Below are positions 43,958 through 52,569 of a DNA stretch of 64,000 bases, one piece after another (the first letter of the stretch is position 1; the number at the start of each line of letters is the position of its first letter). The notes below the pieces were generated by a model. It searched no databases, was not told the origin of the DNA, and worked only from the letters and a program-made list of their open reading frames with translations. The translations under genes and the position numbers were made by a program. Source of the DNA: Frankia nepalensis (GTDB taxonomy: Bacteria; Actinomycetota; Actinomycetes; Frankiales; Frankiaceae); contig NZ_JADWYU010000102.1 in NCBI RefSeq assembly GCF_016786325.1, positions 1-64,000 of the forward strand. The letters run 5' to 3'.

Positions 43958-44557
43958 TCAGGCGGCGTAGGGGTGGGTGGCGCGGGCGGCGCGCAGCGCG
44001 TGGGCCCACCAGGCGAGCCGGTCGAGCAGGAGTTTGGCGGCTTCGGTGGGTCCGGTGGGGTCGTGGGGCTGGCCGTCGGGGCCGAAGCGGGCACGGGCGC
44101 CGTGGAAGCTGACGGTGTCGCGCAGGGTGGTGGCGTGTAGTTCGGCGAACACGGCTCGGAGGTGCTCGACGGCGCGCAGCCCGCCGGACAGGCCGCCGTA
44201 GGCGACGAACGCGACGGGTTTGGCGGCCCATTCGACGTGGTGGGCGTCGATGAGGATCTTCAGTGCCGCCGGGTAGCTGTGGTTGTACTCGGGGGTGATG
44301 ACGACGAAGGCGTCGGCGGTGTCGAGTCGGCTGGCGACACCGAGGCGTGGTGAGAGCTCGACGGCGCCGGAGTGCACCGCGGGGTCGTCCTTGACCATCG
44401 TCCGCATCGCCTCGCGGACGTCGATGACGTCGACGTCGAAGTCCGGGTGGGTGGTGGCCTCGCCGGCGAACCAGTCGGCGACGGTCGTGGCGAACCGGCC
44501 CTCCCGCACGCTCGCGACGATCAGGGCGAGTCGCAGCTGGTCGTCCCACATGCGCAT
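43958..44557 (-). CDS. NADPH-dependent FMN reductase-family flavoprotein
   Basis: 199 residues from ATG 44557, with AGGAGA just upstream on the minus strand; a second ATG follows two codons later. Flavodoxin-like fold: LALIVASVREGRFATTVADW (phosphate-binding loop), VITPEYNHSYPAALKILIDA (family motif) and FVAYGGLSGGLRAVEHLRAV. Members reduce FMN or quinones with NADPH and often protect against redox-cycling compounds. It is divergent from a SoxR-type regulator with a SoxR-box-like site between, which is the classic SoxR target layout in actinomycetes. Confidence 0.9.
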   Translation of the reverse strand: MRMWDDQLRLALIVASVREGRFATTVADWFAGEATTHPDFDVDVIDVREAMRTMVKDDPAVHSGAVELSPRLGVASRLDTADAFVVITPEYNHSYPAALKILIDAHHVEWAAKPVAFVAYGGLSGGLRAVEHLRAVFAELHATTLRDTVSFHGARARFGPDGQPHDPTGPTEAAKLLLDRLAWWAHALRAARATHPYAA

Positions 44558-44645
44558 CCGGTCTCCTGTTCCCCGCGGGCCGGGGGATGTGCCGGCCGGC
44601 CGGCGGTGGCGGGAGGGGTGTGGCGCCGGCTGCCGCCAGCCTGGT

Positions 44646-44665
44646 ACTTCAACAAAGGTTGAGGT
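44646..44665. promoter_or_regulatory. SoxR-box-like operator
   Basis: ACTTCAACAAAGGTTGAGGT is a near-perfect inverted repeat (CTTCAAC/GTTGAGG) resembling SoxR boxes of the ACCTCAA..TTGAGGT type. It lies in the region between the divergent FMN reductase and soxR genes, 89 bp from the reductase start, so it could activate the reductase promoter and regulate soxR. Confidence 0.7.
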
Positions 44666-44697
44666 CCAGTGCCGTGGCCGCGGGTACGGTGGCGCTC

Positions 44698-45360
44698 GTG
44701 ACGCCGAACGACGCCGGTCCGGCGGCGGCACCGGCCGCCCGTGACCCGATCTGTGACCCGATCTGCCATCCGGTGGCTTCCGCCGTCCCCGGTCCGAGGC
44801 CGCCGGGCCCTCGGGTGGCTCCGCCGGCCGGGCCGGCCCCGGAGTCTGGCGAGGCAGGCCTGGCGGCCGTCCAGGAGGCGGGTCGGGGTGGCGAGGCGCC
44901 CGGTGGCGGCCGGTCGCCGCGGGCCAGGCCCGTGCCTGAGCTGACGATCGGGGAGCTGGCGGCGCGTAGTGGGGTGGCGCCGTCGGCGCTGCGGTTCTAC
45001 GAGAGCCAGGGGCTCATCCGGTCTCGGCGCACGGCTGGCAACCAGCGTCGGTACAGCCGGGGCACGCTGCGTCGGATCGCGTTCATCCGGGCGTCGCAGA
45101 GTGTCGGGATCCCGTTGTCGGTGATCGGTGACGTGCTCGCCGGGTTGCCCGCGGACAGTACTCCTGGCCGGGAGTTCTGGGAGCGGGCGTCGGAGGACTG
45201 GGCGCGGGTGCTCAACGAGCGGATCCGGGCGCTGGAACGGCTGCGCGACCGGTTCACCGACTGCATTGGCTGCGGCTGCCTGTCGTTCGACCGCTGTGCT
45301 CTGGTCAATCCCGGTGACCAGGCCGCCCGGTTTGGTCCCGGGCCGCGCAACCTGCTCTGA
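44698..45360 (+). CDS. soxR: SoxR-type redox-sensing MerR-family activator
   Basis: The core is residues 79-220: MerR HTH LTIGELAARSGVAPSALRFY with ESQGLIRSRRTAGNQRRYSR, the dimerisation helix SEDWARVLNERIRALERLRD and the [2Fe-2S] site CIGCGCLSFDRC (four Cys in the SoxR pattern). SoxR senses redox-active compounds through its cluster and activates nearby oxidoreductase or efflux genes. GTG 44698 gives a 78-residue Pro/Ala-rich N-terminal extension with good third-position bias (including DPICDPICHP). GTG 44932 would give a normal-length 142-residue SoxR. The extension is unusual, so the start is uncertain. Confidence 0.85.
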   Translation: MTPNDAGPAAAPAARDPICDPICHPVASAVPGPRPPGPRVAPPAGPAPESGEAGLAAVQEAGRGGEAPGGGRSPRARPVPELTIGELAARSGVAPSALRFYESQGLIRSRRTAGNQRRYSRGTLRRIAFIRASQSVGIPLSVIGDVLAGLPADSTPGREFWERASEDWARVLNERIRALERLRDRFTDCIGCGCLSFDRCALVNPGDQAARFGPGPRNLL

Positions 45361-45527
45361 CCCGCCGGTTCTTGCCGGCTTCGCCGGTGGTCTGGCTCCT
45401 TGGCTGTTGGCGATGGTGGGTGTGGCCCGGTGTGGCCCGGTGTGGTCGGGTGTGGGCTCATCGTTGCCGGGACTGGATGCGTTGATGGGGGTGTAGGCGC
45501 AGACGTCCGGAAGCCGGGAGGCGAGGG

Positions 45528-46301
45528 GTGCGTGACGATGAGGAACGGGCATTCGAGGAGTTCGTCGGCAGATCGGCGGACCGGCTGCTGTTGAGCGCCG
45601 TGCTGCTCGTCGGCGGTGATCGGGCCGCGGGTGAGGACCTGCTGCAGGGGGCGTTCGAGCGGACCTACCGCCACTGGCCGAAGGTCAGCGAAGGCCACCC
45701 CGAGGCGTACGTACGCCGGGCGCTGGTCAACGGCGCGACCAGCCGCTGGCGACGGCTGCGGGCGCGGGTCGCAGAGGTGCCGCTGGTCACCGAGGGCCGG
45801 CCTGGTTCTCCGGAGGTGCCGGTCGCCGATCACGCGGAGGCGTTGTCGCTGCGGGATGGTCTGGTGCGGGCGCTGCGGACGTTGCCGCCGCGGCAGCGGG
45901 CCGTGATCGTGCTGCGCTATCTCGACGACCTGTCCGAGTCGGACGTGGCCGCGGCGCTGGGCTGCTCGGTCGGCTCGGTACGCAGCCAGGCCTCCCGGGG
46001 GCTTGCCCGGCTGCGGGAGAACAGCCATCTGCTCGACGGGCCGTCGACGGTGCGGGCGGCGCCGCGGGTGCCGGCGGGGGTGCCGGATGTGCTGACGAAC
46101 GAGTCCGATGCCGAGGCCGACGCGGAGATCGTGCTGGTCAGGGCTGTTCCGGATGTCGCGGTGCCGGTGCCGGGGGCGCGGGCGGCGCGGCTGCGGCCGG
46201 TGGCCGGGGGGCGCCACGGCGGGCAGCGGGCGCCGGCTGGCGCGTCGCCGGATGTCGTCGCGGCGCGTGAGGCGCGGCAGGAGAAGGGAAACGCGCGGTG
46301 A
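45528..46301 (+). CDS. SigE-type ECF RNA polymerase sigma factor
   Basis: 257 residues from GTG 45528 in a GGGAGGCGAGGGGTG context. Region 2: FEEFVGRSADRLLLSAVLLV and AAGEDLLQGAFERTYRHWPK. Region 4: LRTLPPRQRAVIVLRYLDDL and VAAALGCSVGSVRSQASRGL. This is the SigE-family ECF subgroup common in Streptomyces and Frankia. An extra about 80-residue Pro/Ala-rich C-terminal tail after region 4 is longer than usual. The stop overlaps the start of the following membrane protein by 4 bp (GTGA), the usual layout of sigma and anti-sigma partners. Confidence 0.9.
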   Translation: MRDDEERAFEEFVGRSADRLLLSAVLLVGGDRAAGEDLLQGAFERTYRHWPKVSEGHPEAYVRRALVNGATSRWRRLRARVAEVPLVTEGRPGSPEVPVADHAEALSLRDGLVRALRTLPPRQRAVIVLRYLDDLSESDVAAALGCSVGSVRSQASRGLARLRENSHLLDGPSTVRAAPRVPAGVPDVLTNESDAEADAEIVLVRAVPDVAVPVPGARAARLRPVAGGRHGGQRAPAGASPDVVAAREARQEKGNAR

Positions 46302-47434
46302 GCGTCATCGATCATGATCTGGAGACGCGGCTGCGGGCCGCGCGGGCCGAGCTGCCGGAGCTGACCGTCGACCCGTGGTTCACCGAGTCCGTGCGGGCGC
46401 GGGCCTGGCGGCGTACCGCGCGGCTGCGGGCGGCCGGGGTGGCGGCGCTGGTGGCGGCGGTCGTCGCGGGGGTGGCGATCCCCGCCGGGCTGCTCGGCGG
46501 CACGGGGCACAAGGGGTCGATCGTCCCGGCGAAGACGCCGGCGCCGCTGGTGGACGCCGTGCCGTGGACGTATGGCGGGATCACGGTCACCTGGCTGCCG
46601 GCCGGGACGGTGCACGTCCGGGACGGCAACGGTGGGCAGGGTTTCCCAGGCCCGATGAGCCAGGTGTCCATGCTGCTCGGCTACAACGAGTCGAGCTACT
46701 CCAGCACGTTCATGCGCCCGGACGGCAAGGAGGCGTCGACGATCGAGGTGGGCGTCAACTGGATGCCGGACCTGGCCGCCTTCGGGGGAAACGGTGACCT
46801 GAAGAGCGTCCTGGGCACCGGCGCGACGGAGACGACCGTGCGCGGCCAGCAGGCGTTCCAGACGAGCGGCACCGTCGAGGGACGCTACGAGGGTGGCCTG
46901 TACTGGCGGGAGGGCGCGGACGGCCCGCTGCTGGGCGTCTCGACGCGGGACGTCACCCCGATCGACTGGGCGGAGATCCGTGGGATCGCCGAGGGGCTGA
47001 GGTTGGACCGCGACCCGGGCGGGGTGGACCCGGCGACGGTGGAACAGGTCAAGGCCGCGTTCTCGGTCGTGTACGGGGCGGGCGAGGAGACCGACGAGGC
47101 GTGGCTCGCCGCGGTGCAGGACGGCGCGGAGCTGATCGAGCTCGCCCACCGGGCGCGGGACCGGTATCCCCAGCTGGTCGAGACGCTGGAGATCAGTTTC
47201 TCGTCGATGCGGCGGCTGAGCCCGACGTCGGTCCAGCTCAGCTACACGATCAGTTTCATCGATGACACGGTGCCGGCGATCAAGAGCATGTACGCGTCGT
47301 CGTCGCCGAACATCCGCCGCTCGGTCGGCGGCTCGGGTTCGGCGGTTCTGGTGGACGGCCGTTGGATGGTGTCCCGGGAGAGCTACTGCGCCCAGCTCCG
47401 CCAGATGGGTGACAAGGAGCTGGTGTGTTCCTGA
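46298..47434 (+). CDS. Probable membrane-anchored partner (anti-sigma-like) of the ECF sigma factor
   Basis: 378 residues from GTG 46298, translationally coupled to the sigma gene. The cytoplasmic part is short (RLRAARAELPELTVDPWFTE), followed by one membrane helix, GVAALVAAVVAGVAIPAGLL, and a long extracytoplasmic region without recognised domain, ending in a two-Cys tail (SYCAQLRQMGDKELVCS). The N-terminal segment DPWFTESVRARAWRRTARLR is the pattern found in proteins paired with SigE-type sigma factors. No ZAS zinc motif (HxxxCxxC) is seen, so anti-sigma function is inferred from position and topology. Confidence 0.8.
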   Translation: MSVIDHDLETRLRAARAELPELTVDPWFTESVRARAWRRTARLRAAGVAALVAAVVAGVAIPAGLLGGTGHKGSIVPAKTPAPLVDAVPWTYGGITVTWLPAGTVHVRDGNGGQGFPGPMSQVSMLLGYNESSYSSTFMRPDGKEASTIEVGVNWMPDLAAFGGNGDLKSVLGTGATETTVRGQQAFQTSGTVEGRYEGGLYWREGADGPLLGVSTRDVTPIDWAEIRGIAEGLRLDRDPGGVDPATVEQVKAAFSVVYGAGEETDEAWLAAVQDGAELIELAHRARDRYPQLVETLEISFSSMRRLSPTSVQLSYTISFIDDTVPAIKSMYASSSPNIRRSVGGSGSAVLVDGRWMVSRESYCAQLRQMGDKELVCS

Positions 47435-47460
47435 GCCGCGGCCAGGCCTGGAGCTGACGC

Positions 47461-47504
47461 GTCGGGCCGGTGGCACCCCGACCTCGGGGCGCCACCGGCC
47501 CGAC
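47461..47504. terminator. Bidirectional terminator between convergent genes
   Basis: A 21-bp stem with a single mismatch (left arm GTCGGGCCGGTGGCACCCCGA with its complement, loop CC; described from its ends GTCGGGCC...GGCCCGAC) lies between the stop of the sigma partner gene and the stop of the ABC permease gene. Confidence 0.8.
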
Positions 47505-47521
47505 GGCCGTGTGGGGGTGGG

Positions 47522-48805
47522 TCAGCGGTTGCGCAGGGCGTCGGTGAGGCGGATGCGGCTGCCGGTGCGTTTGACCGCGCCGGCGTAGATCCGGCCGGTG
47601 AGGCGGACGAGGGCGGCGATCGTGGCGGCGGCGAGCGCGACGGCCAGCGCGATCTGCCAGCCGGGCGCGGTGCCGGCGGCGATCAGCATGGGCATGATCA
47701 GGGGTGCGGACAGCGGGACGACCGACAGGACGTCGAGCAGACCGCTGTCCGGGTCCGACGGCAGCACGGAGACCCCGACCACGTACGGAATGATGATCAT
47801 CATGATGATCGGGGTGGTGACGCCGGCGACGTCCTCCTGCCGGGACACGAGCGCGCCGGTGGCCGCGAACAGCAGGGCGTAGAGCGCGAAGCCGAGCAGG
47901 AACCAGAGCAGCGACCAGGTCACCGAGCCGAGCGCGACCGAGGTGGGCAGGTCGAGCACTCCGGTGCCCAGGGCCATCGGCACGGCGACGGCGGCGTAGA
48001 GGACGAGCTGGGACAGGCCGACCAGTCCGATGCCGAGGACCTTGCCCGCCATCAGCTGCCACGGTTTGACGGTCGCGAGGAGCAGTTCGACGACCCGGCT
48101 CGACTTCTCCTCGACGACGCCCTGGGCGACCGTCGGGCCGAAGATGAGCAGCGAGATGTAGAGCAGGATGCCGGTGATGACGCCGAGGGCGATGCGCGCC
48201 CCGTGGCGCGGGTCGGCGGGGTCGAGGGCCTCGACGTGTACCCCGGCGGCGCCCATGGCGGCCTGGACCTGGGCGGGGTCGCCGCCGAGCGCGGTGATCT
48301 GCGCGTCGAGTGCCTGCCCGCGGGCGACGGCGGTGAGCAGGGCGCCGGTGACGTCGTCGAGCTCCTCGCGGACGACGACCTGGAGGCCGTCGGCGCCGGT
48401 GGCGACGACGGCGGCGTCGAGGTCGCCGTCCTGGACCTGGGCGCGGGCGTCGGCGGGGTCGGGGACGGTGACGGTCCGCAGGTCGACGCCCGCGCCGTCG
48501 GCGGCGGCGTCGAGCGCGGCGGCCGCGGTGGCGTCGGCGGGCAGGAAGCCGACGGTGCTGGTCGAGGTGCCGCCGGCGAACAGGGACGCGGCGCCGATCC
48601 CGAGGACGAGCGCGACGACGAACAGCGGCGTCATGATCTTGAAGGCTTTGGAGCGGAGCCGGGTGGAGACCTCCCGGCTCAGCACGAGCCACAGCACGCG
48701 GCGGGTCGTCGGCGGTGGCGGCGCGTCCTGGCCGGTCGCCGGGGCGGGCGGCCCGGTGGGGGTGGTCGTGGGCGGGTCGGTGTCGAGCCCGGTCGCGCCG
48801 CTCAT
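47522..48805 (-). CDS. ABC-2-type exporter permease (NatB-like)
   Basis: 427 residues from ATG 48805, preceded by AAGGAGGG. An N-terminal membrane helix (FKIMTPLFVVALVLGIGAAS) is followed by a large extracytoplasmic domain (residues 80-200) and then five helices: IALGVITGILLYISLLIFGP, LVGLSQLVLYAAVAVPMALG, WSLLWFLLGFALYALLFAAT and others. GVVEEKSSRVVELLLATVKP is the conserved cytoplasmic helix of NatB/ABC-2 exporters. Its start overlaps the ATPase stop (ATGA). NatAB systems export Na+, but relatives move peptides or drugs; the substrate is open. Confidence 0.9.
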   Translation of the reverse strand: MSGATGLDTDPPTTTPTGPPAPATGQDAPPPPTTRRVLWLVLSREVSTRLRSKAFKIMTPLFVVALVLGIGAASLFAGGTSTSTVGFLPADATAAAALDAAADGAGVDLRTVTVPDPADARAQVQDGDLDAAVVATGADGLQVVVREELDDVTGALLTAVARGQALDAQITALGGDPAQVQAAMGAAGVHVEALDPADPRHGARIALGVITGILLYISLLIFGPTVAQGVVEEKSSRVVELLLATVKPWQLMAGKVLGIGLVGLSQLVLYAAVAVPMALGTGVLDLPTSVALGSVTWSLLWFLLGFALYALLFAATGALVSRQEDVAGVTTPIIMMIIIPYVVGVSVLPSDPDSGLLDVLSVVPLSAPLIMPMLIAAGTAPGWQIALAVALAAATIAALVRLTGRIYAGAVKRTGSRIRLTDALRNR

Positions 48806-49782
48806 GGGCGTCCCTCCTTCTTCCACCGGGCCCGGCCGCGCCGGGTCGCCGGGGGTGGCGGGTCGGCGGGGGTGGGCGGCTCGTGGGTCACGACCTCGCG
48901 GAACAGCTGGGCCAGGGAGGGGCGGCGGTGGGCGAACTCGCGGACGGGGCCGGTCGCGAGCGCCGCGCGCAGGACCTGCTGGTCGTCGGCGCCGGCGGCC
49001 AGGCGCAGCTCGGTGCGGCCGCGGACGTCGCGGCCGGTGCTGAGCACGCTGGGCAGGGTGTCGGCCCAGCCGGCCGGCGCGTCGGGGGCGTCGACGACGA
49101 GCGTGGAGGCGCCGCCGGCGCGCAGCTCGTCGACGGGGCCGATGGCGACCATGGAGCCGGCGGAGACGATCCCGACCCGGTCGCACAGCCGTTCGACGAG
49201 GTCGAGCTGGTGGCTGGAGAAGACGACGGGCACGCCGGCGGCGGCTCGTTCGCGCAGCACGTCGCTCATCACGTCGACGGCGAGGGGGTCGAGGCCGGAG
49301 AACGGCTCGTCGAGGACGAGCACGGCCGGGTCGTGCACGAGGGCGGCGGCGAGCTGGGCGCGCTGCTGGTTGCCGAGGCTGAGGGCCTGCACCTCGTCGC
49401 CGAGCCGGGTCTCGATGCCGAGCCGGGCCGCCCACTGGCGGGTCGCGGTCCGGGCGGCGGCGGCACTCAGGCCGTGGAGCTGGGCGAGGTACTCCAGCTG
49501 CTCGCCGACTCGCATCTTCGGGTAGAGGCCGCGTTCCTCGGGCATGTAGCCGATCCGGCGGCGGACGTCGAAGGTGAGCGGGACCCCGTCGTAGCGGACC
49601 TCGCCGGCGTCGGCGGCCAGGACACCGAGCACGATGCGCATGGTGGTGGTCTTGCCGGCGCCGTTGCTGCCGACGAAGCCGAACAGCTCGCCGGCGCGGA
49701 CGTCGAAGGTCATGTCGCGCAGCGCGACGATGTCTCCGTATCGTTTGGACAGCTCGTTGATGGTCAGTGCTGCGCCGGGCAC
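48802..49782 (-). CDS. ABC transporter ATP-binding protein (NatA-like)
   Basis: 326 residues from GTG 49782; the 28 upstream in-frame codons are Arg-rich and not family-like. All ATPase motifs are present: Walker A GSNGAGKTTTMRIVLG, Q-loop region MPEERGLYPKM, signature ALSLGNQQRAQLAAALVHDP (LSLGN variant of LSGGQ), Walker B VLVLDEPFSGLDPLA and switch VFSSHQLDLVERLCD. The C-terminal extension (residues 230-320) is of the DUF4162 type, ending with a basic tail. It forms an exporter with the coupled permease gene. Confidence 0.93.
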   Translation of the reverse strand: MPGAALTINELSKRYGDIVALRDMTFDVRAGELFGFVGSNGAGKTTTMRIVLGVLAADAGEVRYDGVPLTFDVRRRIGYMPEERGLYPKMRVGEQLEYLAQLHGLSAAAARTATRQWAARLGIETRLGDEVQALSLGNQQRAQLAAALVHDPAVLVLDEPFSGLDPLAVDVMSDVLRERAAAGVPVVFSSHQLDLVERLCDRVGIVSAGSMVAIGPVDELRAGGASTLVVDAPDAPAGWADTLPSVLSTGRDVRGRTELRLAAGADDQQVLRAALATGPVREFAHRRPSLAQLFREVVTHEPPTPADPPPPATRRGRARWKKEGRP

Positions 49783-50091
49783 CTCGCCGCCTTCCGTGTC
49801 GGACGACCAGACCCGCCGTGTCCGGATGCCGGCCCGGCCGGTACCCGGGCTGGGCCTGGAGCACATCCCGTGGCCTCATCGTGCCAGCCGGCGGCGGGGT
49901 GTCCGGGGCCAGGCGCGGTGGGTCTGCGTGACTTCTGAGGTTTCCTACCCGCGACCGGAACCAGACATACTGGCGTCATCTTCGCGGCTTGGCGCCCTGT
50001 CCCGGGCCGCGCGCCGGTGGTGTACGGGGCCGCCGGGCGGCGCGGGGACGTCCGTGGTCGGCCGCGTCACCGGACGAGGGGAGCGCGCTGG

Positions 50092-51846
50092 ATGCCGCTG
50101 GCACCGTTGCGGGCCGGAGACCCGACCCGGGTGGGCGGCTACCAGCTGACCGCCCGGCTCGGCGCCGGCGGGATGGGTGTGGTGTTTCTCGGCGTCGCGG
50201 ACGACACCGCCACGGTCGACCTCGCGCAGGCGTTACGGCGCCCCGGGGCGGGCGGCGGCGGGGTGGAGGCGGCGGCGGGCGGGCGGCTCGTCGCCGTGAA
50301 GCTGATCCACGCCAGGGTGGCGGCGCTGCCGGACTACCGGGCCCGGTTTCGCCGGGAGGTCGCCGCCGCGCGGGCCGTCGCCGGGACCTGCACCGCCCGG
50401 GTGCTCGCCGCCGACCCGGACGCGCCCCGGCCGTGGCTGGCGACCGAGTACGTCGCCGGGCCGAGCCTCGCCGAGGTCGTCGCGGCGGGTGGCAGCCTGC
50501 CGGGGCCGACCGTGGAGGCGCTCGCGGTCGGGCTCGCGGAGGCGCTGGTCGCGATCCACCGCGCCGGTGTCGTGCACCGGGACCTGAAACCGGCGAACGT
50601 GCTGATCGCCCCGGCCGGGCCGCGGGTGATCGACTTCGGGATGGCCCGGCCGGCGGTCGGCGCCGCGGGCGGGGCGGCGGGCGCGGAGGTCACCCGCGCG
50701 GGCGCGATCGTCGGCAGCCCCGGCTATCTGGCTCCCGAGCAGGCCGAGGTCGGTGGCCGGGTCGGTCCCGCGGCCGACGTGTGGGCGTGGGGGCTGACCG
50801 TGCTGTTCGCCGCGACGGGCCGGGCGCCGTTCGGGACGGGCAGCGCCGAGGTGCTGCTGATCCGGTCGATGCATGTCACGCCGGACCTGTCCGGGGTGCC
50901 GCCGCGGCTGGCCGAGGTGCTGCGGGTGGCGCTGTCGCGTGATCCCGCGGCCCGGCCGCCGGCGGCGGCGCTGCTGGCCGCGCTGGTCGGTGACGCGTCC
51001 GACCAGGGCGCGGTGACGGCCCGCGTCCTCGGCCAGGTCTGGCGTCCGCTCGCGCCCGTGCCGGCCGCCGTCGCCCCACCGGCGCCGCCGGCGCCGCTGG
51101 CGACACCACCGGCGACGCCGCCCGCCGTCGCCGGGGCCGGGAACGGCGCGGTCGGGGCGTGGCCAGCCGCGGGGCCCACCGGCTGGCCGTCGGGCGGCGG
51201 GCCGGCGTCCTCGTCCTGGTCGCCGTTTGGGGTTCCGCCGCCCGGCGCCTACCCGGGTGACGGTCATGGTCCGTTCCCGGCCGCCGGCCCGCCGCCGCAC
51301 GGGCGGGCGCGGGGGCGGCGGCGCTGGCTCGTGCCCGTGGCGGCGGGCGCGCTGGCGCTGTCGGGGCTCGCGGGCGCGGGGATCACCACGGCGCTCGACG
51401 ACGACGGCTCCGCGCCGTCGCCCACGCCGTCACCGACTCCGGTCGTCACGGTGAGCGGCGTCGCCGGGGCGCGGCCCAACCTGCCCGGCCATCCGGGACG
51501 CACGGACCTGCTCGCCGGCCGGTGGACGGGCACCTACACCTGCGCGCAGGGGGTCACGGCCCTGCGGCTGGACCTCGTCCCGCTGCCGGCGGCGCCCGGC
51601 CTGGTGGTCGCCGTGTTCACGTTCTCGCCGGCTCCCGACAACCCGGGCGTGCCGGGCGGGTCCTACCTGATGACCGGGGTGTTCGAGGCGACCCGGCTGC
51701 GGCTGTCCGGTGAGCGCTGGCTCGAGCAGCCCGCGGGCTACCAGATGGTCGGCCTGTCCGGGACCTATGAGGAGACCCCGGACCAGCGGCTGTCGGGCCG
51801 GGTCGACGGGGCCGGGTGCGGCTCGTTCCAGCTCCGCAAGTCCTGA
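50092..51846 (+). CDS. Transmembrane Ser/Thr protein kinase (PknB-type)
   Basis: 584 residues from ATG 50092. The kinase domain (about 15-300) has LGAGGMGVVF at the Gly loop, Lys70 in VAVKLI, VVHRDLKPANVL (catalytic Asp near 164), VIDFGMARP (DFG) and GSPGYLAPEQAE. A Pro/Gly-rich juxtamembrane region (about 330-400) precedes one membrane helix, WLVPVAAGALALSGLAGAGI, and a 150-residue extracellular domain with a compact beta-pattern (LLAGRWTGTYTCAQGVTALR ... CGSFQLRKS) and two Cys. No PASTA repeats are seen, so the ligand is unknown. The nearby phosphatase gene suggests a phospho-signalling locus. Confidence 0.92.
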   Translation: MPLAPLRAGDPTRVGGYQLTARLGAGGMGVVFLGVADDTATVDLAQALRRPGAGGGGVEAAAGGRLVAVKLIHARVAALPDYRARFRREVAAARAVAGTCTARVLAADPDAPRPWLATEYVAGPSLAEVVAAGGSLPGPTVEALAVGLAEALVAIHRAGVVHRDLKPANVLIAPAGPRVIDFGMARPAVGAAGGAAGAEVTRAGAIVGSPGYLAPEQAEVGGRVGPAADVWAWGLTVLFAATGRAPFGTGSAEVLLIRSMHVTPDLSGVPPRLAEVLRVALSRDPAARPPAAALLAALVGDASDQGAVTARVLGQVWRPLAPVPAAVAPPAPPAPLATPPATPPAVAGAGNGAVGAWPAAGPTGWPSGGGPASSSWSPFGVPPPGAYPGDGHGPFPAAGPPPHGRARGRRRWLVPVAAGALALSGLAGAGITTALDDDGSAPSPTPSPTPVVTVSGVAGARPNLPGHPGRTDLLAGRWTGTYTCAQGVTALRLDLVPLPAAPGLVVAVFTFSPAPDNPGVPGGSYLMTGVFEATRLRLSGERWLEQPAGYQMVGLSGTYEETPDQRLSGRVDGAGCGSFQLRKS

Positions 51847-51930
51847 CCGGGCGCCGCGCCGGCGCGGCGCGGGCCGGGAAGGCGGGGCGGGTCGGTGCGC
51901 GCGGCCGGGTCGGCGTGGTCGACTGGTGAG

Positions 51931-52344
51931 GTGGCCGACTCCGACGCGCCGGTGACGCCGCCCGCGCTGTGCGGGCTGTGCGGGCATCCGTGGTCGACGC
52001 ACTTCGGCGGCGGGCCGACCGCCGTGTGGGTGACCTGTTGCGCCGCCCCGGGCGAGGGCGGGGCGGCGGCGGTCGCCGACGAGGGGGGCTCCGGGCCGGT
52101 CGCCGGCCTGGGCGGACCCGTTCCCACGTGCTACTGCCGGCGCGCGGTGGACGAGTTCCGCGCGGAGGCGCTGGCCGCCGCCGGCCGGTCCGGTGGCGCG
52201 GTCGTGTGCGTGACCTGCGGCGCGGCCCCGGCGCAGGACACCCAGTGCCGGGCCTGCCGCGACGCCCGCCAGCGGGCCCGGCGGGCCCGTTTCGCCGCCC
52301 GTCAGGCCCAGCTGGCCCGTGATGCCCGCCGCCGTGGCCGCTGA
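51931..52344 (+). CDS. Small Cys-rich, probably zinc-binding protein of unknown function
   Basis: About 137 residues (GTG 51931, or 12 codons longer from GTG 51895). Three Cys groups are seen: LCGLCGHPWSTHF, TCYCRRAVDEF and VVCVTCGAAPAQDTQCRACR. The last resembles a zinc ribbon. The C-terminus is a basic helix (RQRARRARFAARQAQLARDA). No family is recognised. It lies between the Ser/Thr kinase and the HATPase-GAF-SpoIIE phosphatase genes, all on the same strand. Confidence 0.55.
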   Translation: MADSDAPVTPPALCGLCGHPWSTHFGGGPTAVWVTCCAAPGEGGAAAVADEGGSGPVAGLGGPVPTCYCRRAVDEFRAEALAAAGRSGGAVVCVTCGAAPAQDTQCRACRDARQRARRARFAARQAQLARDARRRGR

Positions 52345-52569
52345 CGTCGCCATGCCCACTGGGGTCGCCGTCGCCGCCGAGGTCACCGAGGTCACCGTGG
52401 CCGGCGAGGAGCCTCCGGCCGGGCCAGTGCCCGGGCGGGGCAACGCCGCGGTGTCAGCCGGTCGGGCGGGGTGTGGCACGGGTTCCGGCGGGGTCTGGAA
52501 CGGTTGCGCCTGGTCACTGTCGGGTAGCCTCCCACAGGCTGGCCCAAGAACCCCGAAGGCCCGGAAAGC

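Noticed and set aside
45400-45470. Tandem GTGTGGCCCG-type repeats before the sigma factor gene
   Set aside because: Low-complexity slippage-type sequence without conserved unit boundaries; no regulatory claim is possible.
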